Shown here: one piece after another, positions 57,036-64,000 of the stretch
How positions within the stretch are numbered: the stretch's first letter is position 1
Layout of the letters: every line of letters starts with the position of its first letter
DNA from: Aquatica leii
Lineage: Eukaryota > Arthropoda > Insecta > Coleoptera > Lampyridae
Direction of reading: 5' to 3'
Assembly (NCBI GenBank): GCA_035610365.1
Contig: CM069432.1
Coordinates: 266,783,177-266,847,176, forward strand
Length of the DNA: 64,000 bases
Notes under the pieces: model-generated
What the model was told of the DNA's origin: nothing
The model's database searches: none
What the model saw: only the letters and a program-made list of their open reading frames with translations
Position numbers and translations under genes: made by a program

Positions 57036-57330
57036 TGTAGCGAGAATTTAAAATCGTTTATTAGAAACTGTGGGCTAATATCAGTTAACATATAATTAAA
57101 CGAAATAAAATGAATTGTAAATTAAAATAACGAAATTAAAATGAACGAATACGAATTAAAAACTAAAAAGAACTTACGGTAAAAGATTACACGATGGATC
57201 ATAAACATTGATAACTAAAATATTTACAAACTAACAATAAGTCACTAATAATTGCTTTATTTCGACACCTATACTAAATTCGCACTGATTACACAATGAA
57301 TGGAATCGTTTGTTGCAGGTTTACAATCCT
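57036..57330 (-). repeat. LTR of the Ty3 gag/protease piece
   Basis: Starts (on +) TGTAGCG directly beside the primer site. The body matches 30396-30628 at its start and at its end (cactgattacacaatgaat and gtttgttgcaggtt). The far boundary is uncertain because similarity stops at about 57330. Confidence 0.6.
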
Positions 57331-57429
57331 TTTAAGTTTTTAATAACAAAGAAATCCTTAATGATTATTAAAGGATTATTGTATTGATATATAATATTTT
57401 TAATCAACTTAAACAAGAGTATAACCTTG

Positions 57430-60400
57430 CTTAAATAAATTTAAATTGAAAAAAGATATAAATTTTATTTAAACATACTTACGTAACGAAAGTACAATAT
57501 CTGCGTAACAATACAAAAAAATTATGCTTTTTTTTGTCCAAGACTAGGAAAATTTGTTGTATGCACTTCACATCACGCATAACACAGAACTAAATTTTAG
57601 TTGAATAGATGCACGACTCTTTTATAGTTCATATTATAGATATAGGCCTGACTATTGTTATTTATTTTAACTTCCATATTCATAAAAAAGTGTCACAATT
57701 TGTTTATTTTATATTAACGGTCCATTCTGGGAGACACTGCTTAAGATGTATAAAAAATTGTTGATGAAACTTGTTTTCTTACGACCGAATCAGATGTCGA
57801 TTGACGACAAAATATCAGTATCCCTTACCAATTCTTTTGCGTTTTAACGCCGGCACACACATTGTACTTAGCGTATCAAAAATCAAAAGTGACCGGAAAT
57901 ATTTTTGGAAAATGAACTACAGCTTGTGCCGTCTGCCAGCATACAACTCAACCAAAATTCTCAAGGTCAGGTATGTATACGTCGACGGTGGCAAAGTTGC
58001 CTATCCGTCAACCGAAAATAATTTGAAACTACATTTTCGCCGTTACGAATTCCTCCCTAGCAAGAAATGAGACCCACGGTCGATATGAATCCGAGCGCAG
58101 TTGTAAAGATATAGTCCTGGTCTTATTGATTCCCAGCATTTGACAGACGTTTTGGAACAAAGCAGACTGGAAGTTACGCCCCTGATCTGAATGAAGGTCG
58201 AACCCGAAATCGGAAGAAACGCTCTTTCACCACCACAACTTTGCTTAAATAAATTTAAAGTAAAAAAAGATATAAATTTTATTTAAATATACTTACGTAA
58301 CGAAAGTACGATATCTGCGTAACAATACAAAAAAATTATGCTTTTTTTGTCCAAGATTAGGAAAATTTGTTGTATGCACTTCACATCCCGCATAACACAG
58401 AACTAAATTTTAGTTGATTAGATGCACGACTCTTTATAGTTCGTATTATAGACTAGTTGGTGCGGGTATCGGCTAGTTCTAATGCTTTCCTGTATAGATA
58501 TAGGCCTTACTGTTGTTATTTATTTTAACTTCCATATTAATAAAATTGTGTCACAATTTGTTTATTTTATATTAACGGTCCACTTTGGGAAACACTGCTT
58601 TAGATGTATACAAACATTGTTGATGTTTTTTTCTTACGACCGAATCAGATTGTTACGGACGAAATTCGTGTTGCGTGCGACTGTGTGTATTGACTTGAGG
58701 TTGGATTCGGGTTTTGGCGCCCTCTGCCGGTCATTTTCTCGTGGTTGTCATTTGACGAAGGGTCGTGGTGCTGTGAATTGAATGGGATGGCCTGGACGTG
58801 TTGAGTGGTTCCTTTGGCCAATGCCATCCGGAGTGGTGGAGGTTCAATTGTAATTACATTGTTTATATGGGGTATTTGAGGCGTTGCAGGGTGGGCTATT
58901 GCTGTCGTTTGTTGGAATTCGTTCGTAATTCCTTCTTCATTTTGACAGCCATTTTTCCTCCACTTCGGGCACATGTACGTTTTCGATGGGGGGGATATTG
59001 AATGGTAATTCTTGCCAAGCGGTCACGTTGCCGCACACATACGCTTTCGGAAGGCGGTTTCCACGCCACGAAAACGAGGTCACGATAATTCTTACCGTGG
59101 GAGATATTACTACATGTGGATGACTCGACTGGGTTATCAGCCACCTGTTATACGTTACTATTTATCTGATTCGATACACAGAAGTACTATTGAATACCAA
59201 AGGCAGACGTTGATTATGTTATCAGCCACCTGTTTTGATTCGCTGCGTACAGTAGTCGATACACCGGTTTTTATACATATTTAATGAATTATTAATACTA
59301 ATTGTTTTAGCTTAATATTCTTTGTGAGTGGTGTGTGACACGATTTGTGGTTAATGCTTATTACAGGCCACTGAAGGGGAAAAACGTTTTTCTTCGTGCT
59401 AGTGGATGCTGAGCCTCGGGTGAGTTATTTTAATTGATTTTGTATATATCGTTGTCACGAAAAATTACTCACAAACTTTTGATTCATATTACGTTCGTAA
59501 ATGCAGGTAATGTGTAACTACCAATAAGGTAATTATAATCATTGAGTTCACTGTATCGCATATTGTGTGTGGGTGAATAATATTTACTTCGATTTACTTT
59601 AAAGGTGTGTTGTGTGTTGCCGATACTGTAGGCATTCACGTACTGAATCTTCTATATAATTCTATAAATTTACTTGTTACGAAATCAAAGCTTAATACCG
59701 TTGTTAATGGTTATTGTTAATTCTCCTAGTATTTAGGATCTCCGAATTCGATGTATAACGATTATTCTGCTACTCTAAGTTAAACTGTGATATTTGTTAA
59801 CTATAGTCTGAAAGTGATTAAATTTGTTAATTCTCTCTCTCTTCTGGTTATTGTTCCCTACGAACTAATTTGGGCTACTCGAACAGCCGAGTAGAAGGAT
59901 TACGAACCTTCTAGTGTGTTACAAGTTTGAACCGTTCTGTTGTGAGCGAAACAGAAGTGTTGCTTTGGATCAGCTCTGGCGCCCTTAAACATCTTTTCTG
60001 TATTTACTGTGGACCTCCCCACCTCCGACTATTGTGAGTTGGCCGTGCAAGGTTCGTAAAACCAAAAAGCTTGTAACAAGATGTCGATTGATGACAAAAT
60101 CTTAGTATCCCCTACCAATTCTTTTGCGTTTTAACGCCGGCACACACACTGCACTTGGCGTATCAAAAATCAAAAGTGTCCAGAAATGTTTTTGGAAAAT
60201 GAACTACAGCTTGTGCCGTCTGCCAGCATACAATTCAACCAAATTTCTCAAAGTCAGGTATTTATACGTCGAAGGTGGCAAAGTTGCCTATCCGTCAACC
60301 GAAAAGATTTTCAAACTATATTTTCACCGTTATAAATTCCTCGCTAGCAAGAAGTGGGACCCACGGTCGATATAAATCCAATCGGAACGCAGTTGTAAAG

Positions 60401-61169
60401 ATTTGGGTCTGGTCTTATTGATTTCCAGTATTTGACAAACGTTTTGGAACAAAGCAGACTGGAAGTTATTTATTTTAACTTCCATATTAATAAAATTGTG
60501 TCACAATTTGTTTATTTTATATTAACGGTTCACTTTGGGAAGCACTGCTTTAGATGTATAAAAAAATTGTTGTTGATGTTTTTTTCTTACGACCGAATCA
60601 GATGTCGATTGACGATAAAATCTTAGTATCCCCTACCAATTCTTTTGCGTTTTAACGCCGGCACACACACTGCACTTGGCGTATCAAAAATCAAAAGTGA
60701 CCGGAAATGTTTTTGGAAGATGAACTACAGCTTGTGCCGTCTGCCAGCATACAATTCAACCAAATTTCTCAGTCAGGTATTTATACGTCGAAGGTGGCAA
60801 AGTTGCCTATCCGTCAACCGAAAAGATTTTCAAACTATATTTTCACCGTTATAAATTCCTCCCTATTAAGAAGTGAGACCCACGGTCGATATGAATCCGA
60901 GCGCAGTTGTAAAGATATAGTCCTGGACTTATTGATTCCCAGCATTTGACAGACGTTTTGGAACAAAGCAGACTTGAAGTTACGCCCCTGATCTGAATGA
61001 AGGTCAAACCATAAATCGGAAGAAGTATGCACTTAACATTACGCATAACTCAGAATTAAATTGTTGATTAGATGCACGACTCTTTTATAGTTCATATTAT
61101 CGACTAGTTGGTGCAGGTATCGGATAGCTCTAATGTGTTCCTGTATAGATATAGGCCTTACTGTTATTT
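57430..61169. repeat. Tandem array of transposon-derived units (A and B)
   Basis: Unit A (AT-rich, containing ggtccactttgggaaacact and ending ttacgaccgaatcagat) occurs at 57430-57789, 58240-58650, 60471-60602 and 61025-61169. Unit B starts gatgtcgattgacgac and ends in a minus-strand Ty3 integrase scrap encoding DLHSDQGRNFQSALFQNVCQ. It occurs at 57790-58235, 60079-60470 and 60603-61022. The order is A-B-A-B-A-B-A, with varying junctions between B and the next A. The plus ORFs over B (for example 57771-58070) repeat but have no recognised homology, and the minus strand is a better source for the integrase part. Confidence 0.7.
58651..60078. mobile_element. Solo LTR, 1,428 bp, with 4-bp target duplication
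   Basis: Begins TGTTACGG and ends CTTGTAACA, so the ends are a 6-bp inverted TGTTAC/GTAACA. It lies between AGAT (58647-58650) and AGAT (60079-60082) inside an A-B junction. The uninterrupted version (cgaatcagatgtcgattgac) is present at 57783 and 60596. No internal region remains, as after recombination between two LTRs. It contains no recognised gene; the short ORFs at 58645-59284 are not convincing. Confidence 0.85.
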
Positions 61170-61536
61170 ATTTTTCCGTCGATCGTTCATTAATACTTAT
61201 ATTAACGTATAATAATATATCAAAAGTAGTGCGGTAATAGCCCCTATTACCGCACTACTTTTGAACCAATGAAATCAACAAATTTCTATTAACGCTCGAT
61301 TTTTTTAACCAATAAAATCGTAGAAGCGAATTAAGATTTTTATGAGGTTACGTTTATTGTATTAGTTAACGTTTTTAAATAAAAAATAAATTAAAAAATT
61401 CACCTCTGCATTATTATAATTAAACATTTCCAATAATTGTAGGTTAAGTAACCTGATCACTAAAATAAAACAATTGTTCAGTAGATAAAATTATAAGTAA
61501 ATGCAAAAATTAATAATATACGATCGACGGAAAAAT
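61170..61536. mobile_element. Fold-back/MITE with 17-bp inverted ends
   Basis: ATTTTTCCGTCGATCGT (61170-61186) pairs with ACGATCGACGGAAAAAT (61520-61536). The interior contains a perfect 19-bp hairpin at 61222-61262. It interrupts an A unit between gttattta and ttaacttcc, together with the second inverted repeat to its right. No coding content. Confidence 0.65.
61222..61262. repeat. Perfect 19-bp hairpin with 3-base loop
   Basis: AAAAGTAGTGCGGTAATAG, loop CCC, then the exact reverse complement CTATTACCGCACTACTTTT. It could form a cruciform or a stable RNA stem. It sits inside the fold-back element. Confidence 0.9.
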
Positions 61537-61547
61537 TTAAAAACCAA

Positions 61548-61669
61548 CTTGTTTGATAATATGCAATTAATAATCTCGACAACATTAACGCTCTCGCTCG
61601 CTACGCTCGCTCGCGCGTGAAAATGTCTCGATTATTAATTGCCTTCATTACCAACCTTGTTGGTTAAAT
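61548..61669. repeat. Second inverted repeat with CTCG-rich loop
   Basis: Left arm AACCAACTTG to GCAATTAATAATCTCGACA and right arm TGTCTCGATTATTAATTGC to CTTGTTGGTT pair over about 40 bp with small bulges. Between them is ctcgctcgctacgctcgctc, itself repetitive. It is next to the 61170-61536 element, and both may be parts of one fold-back insertion. Confidence 0.7.
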
Positions 61670-61696
61670 AACTATTAACTTCCGTATTAATAAAAA

Positions 61697-61986
61697 TGTG
61701 TCACAATTTGCTTACTTATTCTAGAAATATGTACACTTTTAAATTAACCGAACTAATTAAATTTAAATATCTAAGGATAAAAACTGACAGAAATTTATAT
61801 AAAACAATAATCTGCTATCACTTACGCGACGATAAGATAAAGTCACTAACTTGTTTGTTTACACTATAGGTCACGTTCACTCGATTCGGTGTACACTGTT
61901 ATTTATTTAAAACTTCGCACGTGCTTATCACTTATTTATCTTTACTTGAATAATCTTCTTAATACAGCTGCATTCGCGTTACGACA
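61697..61986 (-). repeat. Putative 3' LTR of the macro-domain Ty3 element
   Basis: About 290 bp starting TGTGTCAC and ending CGTTACGACA on +, so on the element strand TGTCGTAACG...GTGACACA. It lies just downstream of the pol stop (62018). No second LTR is in the window. The left boundary is uncertain because TGTGTCACAATTTG also occurs in A units of the array. Confidence 0.4.
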
Positions 61987-62017
61987 ATAACTGACCTAAG
62001 ATTTCCATCTTCGGCAT

Positions 62018-64000
62018 TTATAGACATCGGCGAATCCTTCTCGAGCGTTCCCTACTTTTCGCTATATCTTCTAGACAGCTTCTAGAAGGCTCTTGCATTT
62101 GAAAATAATTTCTCGAACGTTTCACTGCCCCCTTCTTAGGACTGTTCTGTCCCAGAACAGGAGACTGGATGTGACACCGGTAAAAGGGATCGTGGCGATA
62201 GCGGCAGCTTCCTCCATTTCGGCAACTTCCTTGACCATAAAAGTAACAGTCAATGGACTTTTCCTGACCCAATATTCTCCTTGGTTGGTAACTACAGACC
62301 AACACTTGAATGTCTGTTCCTCGGAAGACGACCTCCAACATGTTTCGAACTGTCCTCCAATTCAGTTGATCTAAGCCACAACCAATCTTGGGTACTGCCA
62401 ATTTCTTAACATGATGGATCTCCATTTCTCTCTTGAGAGTCCATAATGTTCGCCACAGATCTTTGTATAACGGCTTGACACGTGAGTATTTCTTGGTAAC
62501 CAAATAGAAAACGAAGCGTCCGTCACCACGTAGTCCTAAAACTTTTCCGACTGCCGGTTGCTGTCTTCGTAATTCATTTAACTGCCCAAACTTCTTTTTA
62601 AACACGACTGCAACCCCTCTGGACATGTCAAGATCCTCGCCCACGCAATGTGCGATGGCGTAATCTTTTTGTGTCTGTAACAGGTCTTGTTGTTTTTCGG
62701 TGGTAACTCCGAACCTAGCTTTTCCAGAACCTCCGAATAAGTTTATAAGCTTCTCGAACTCCATTTCTTCGATTGGATTCCTGGTTCTGCTACTTATTAC
62801 TCTGGTTCGGACCTGGACTTGCGTATTGTGGTTATCGCCAGCAAACGGGGCTAGACGATCGACGTGGACCACTTTTGGCTTGCCTCTGGGCGGTTTTCGG
62901 ATGCGGTATATGACGTAGTTAATACGCTGCACGACTTCATAGGGGCCCTCCCATTGCCTTCGCAGCTTCGGCGACAAACCACGTCTCCTTTGAGGGTTAT
63001 ACAACCAGACCATATCGCCAGGTTGAAACCCACCATTTTGTGCCTTGACGTCATATCTGGTTTTCATCCTGTCGCTGGCAATTTGTGTGTTTTTACGAAC
63101 CTCTTCATGTACTTCGTCTAGCCTCTTTGCCAGCTTGCTGACGTAATCTTCTCCAGCGACTTCCTCTTCCGGTCTTCGGCCAAATTGAAGGTCGCATGGC
63201 AATCGTATTTCACGACCGAGCATTACACAGGATGGTGTTTGGCCTGTGCTTTCGTGAACGGATGATCGGTATGCCATTAGGAAAAGGTGCAAGTACTGAT
63301 CCCAGTCTCTTTGGTGTTCGGACACTACCTTGGCTAAGTACTTGCCCATTGTTCGATTCATCCGTTCAACCATGCCATCAGATTGAGGATGGAGAGGCGT
63401 TGTCCTAGTCTTCTTAATTCCTAACAGTCGGCAAACTTCTTGAAACAGGCCAGACTCAAAATTGCGGCCTTGATCGGAGTGTAATTCCAACGGAACTCCA
63501 AACCGGCAGAAAAACTCTTTTACTAATACGTCTGCGACTGTAGCTGCTTCCTGGTTGGGTATTGCGTAAGCCTCCGTCCATTTCGTGAAATAATCCATCG
63601 CCACCAGGATGTATTTATTTCCCGAATCGGATTCTGGGTACGGCCCTGCGATGTCAATCGCTACTCTTTCCAAAGGGCTTCCTACGTTGTATTGTTTCAT
63701 GGGTGCTTTGCGCTTTCTCGCTGGACCATTTCCTGATGCGCAGACTATGCATTTACGGCACCATTTCATGACGTCCTCTTTGCAGTTCATCCAGTAGAAT
63801 CGTTCTCGCACTTTACCCAACGTCTTCTTAATGCCAAAGTGTCCTCCTGATGTCCCATTGTGGAGATGCTTCAACACTTCTGGCACCCTGCTCTTTGGCA
63901 CTACCAACTGCAGTCTGTTTCCCGTGCCCTCGGCACTTTCTAGGGATCGCTTAAGAAGACCGTCTTCTACTATCAAAGAGTCCCACTGCGCCCAGTACGC
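62018..64000 (-). CDS. Ty3-type pol: integrase fused to a TARG1-like macro domain and CCCH zinc finger (partial at right edge)
   Basis: Open from the window edge to a stop at 62018-62020. Codon 1 used here is at 63976, but the frame continues upstream (YWAQWDSL), so RT and RNase H lie outside. Residues 37-79 are the HHCC zinc domain (HLHNGTSGGH; C-x2-C at 76, 79). Residues 105-215 are the DD35E core with D108, D168 (LHSDQG) and E204. GPY/F module near 344-346. Residues 438-562 match the ADP-ribosylhydrolase TARG1/OARD1: AHCVGEDLDMSRGVAVVFKK, FYLVTKKY (K495) and VPKIGCGLDQLNW (D536), the two residues that are catalytic in human TARG1 (K84, D125). Residues 577-595 form a C-x7-C-x5-C-x3-H finger, then a basic tail. 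The fusion is in one unbroken frame. An ADP-ribose-removing or -binding role is inferred. Confidence 0.9.
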   Translation of the reverse strand, partial: AYWAQWDSLIVEDGLLKRSLESAEGTGNRLQLVVPKSRVPEVLKHLHNGTSGGHFGIKKTLGKVRERFYWMNCKEDVMKWCRKCIVCASGNGPARKRKAPMKQYNVGSPLERVAIDIAGPYPESDSGNKYILVAMDYFTKWTEAYAIPNQEAATVADVLVKEFFCRFGVPLELHSDQGRNFESGLFQEVCRLLGIKKTRTTPLHPQSDGMVERMNRTMGKYLAKVVSEHQRDWDQYLHLFLMAYRSSVHESTGQTPSCVMLGREIRLPCDLQFGRRPEEEVAGEDYVSKLAKRLDEVHEEVRKNTQIASDRMKTRYDVKAQNGGFQPGDMVWLYNPQRRRGLSPKLRRQWEGPYEVVQRINYVIYRIRKPPRGKPKVVHVDRLAPFAGDNHNTQVQVRTRVISSRTRNPIEEMEFEKLINLFGGSGKARFGVTTEKQQDLLQTQKDYAIAHCVGEDLDMSRGVAVVFKKKFGQLNELRRQQPAVGKVLGLRGDGRFVFYLVTKKYSRVKPLYKDLWRTLWTLKREMEIHHVKKLAVPKIGCGLDQLNWRTVRNMLEVVFRGTDIQVLVCSYQPRRILGQEKSIDCYFYGQGSCRNGGSCRYRHDPFYRCHIQSPVLGQNSPKKGAVKRSRNYFQMQEPSRSCLEDIAKSRERSRRIRRCL

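Noticed and set aside
57771-60854. Repeated plus ORF (CRLPAYNSTK-containing) in B units, first thought to be a small gene family
   Set aside because: Frames are broken differently in each copy, and the same unit encodes an integrase scrap on the other strand, so repetition reflects the array and not protein conservation.
1-64000. tRNA or rRNA genes
   Set aside because: No cloverleaf or rRNA core motif was recognised. tRNA-like strings at 44479, 55415 and 57017 are primer-binding sites at LTR ends.

Overview
The window reads as an insect nuclear genome: AT-rich, very low gene density, and dominated by nested, mostly broken transposable elements. Evidence for an insect includes a BEL/Pao retrotransposon, R1-like and Jockey-like LINEs, Penelope-like elements (PLEs), Ty3-type elements, and a host phosphatase gene with 47-48 bp introns. 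The very short introns would suit a beetle, but species and order are not proven by what can be seen. No tRNA, rRNA or CRISPR array was recognised.

Host genes are few. A complete HAD-family phosphatase of the phosphoglycolate/4-nitrophenylphosphatase type lies on + in five exons (29416-42546, 309 aa). Its second intron is 12 kb long and full of transposon remains. A signal-peptide-bearing first exon of an SVEP1/polydom-like VWA protein lies on - (16602-17003). Its later exons are not in the window, so 1-16.6 kb would be its intron if the gene is intact. A 37-codon spliced ORF at 43831-43990 is only a possibility.

Layout: 0-4.7 kb, a PLE fragment, a LINE with a 5' inversion, and a fold-back of PLE plus LINE pieces. 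4.7-16 kb, three copies of one non-LTR family (coiled-coil ORF1; APE endonuclease and RT ORF2), one of them inserted in another with a 16-bp target duplication. 16-20 kb, the VWA exon and a 5'-truncated Jockey-like LINE. 20-23.3 kb, an R1-like LINE interrupted by a PLE, then a Ty3 integrase scrap. 23.4-28.4 kb, diverged T-rich repeat modules, each ending in an 11-G tract. 28.5-29 kb, a MITE. 29.4-42.5 kb, the phosphatase gene, whose large intron holds a Ty3 copy, a LINE ORF1 piece, a PLE, a hammerhead-like motif and a Jockey-like element. 44.25-54.5 kb, a full-length BEL/Pao element with 225-bp LTRs, 5-bp target duplication and tRNA-Tyr primer site, split by a 4.5-kb LINE with a 13-bp target duplication. 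55.4-57.3 kb, a Ty3 gag/protease piece with a tRNA-Leu primer site and LTR. 57.4-61.7 kb, a tandem array of transposon-derived units interrupted by a 1,428-bp solo LTR and by fold-back elements. 62-64 kb, an open Ty3 pol running off the right edge.

The most unusual gene is that last one. After the integrase core and GPY/F module, its pol continues without a stop into an ADP-ribosylhydrolase macro domain resembling TARG1/OARD1 and then a CCCH zinc finger. A decayed second copy of the same arrangement sits in the phosphatase intron. This suggests a retrotransposon lineage that took up an ADP-ribose-removing module.
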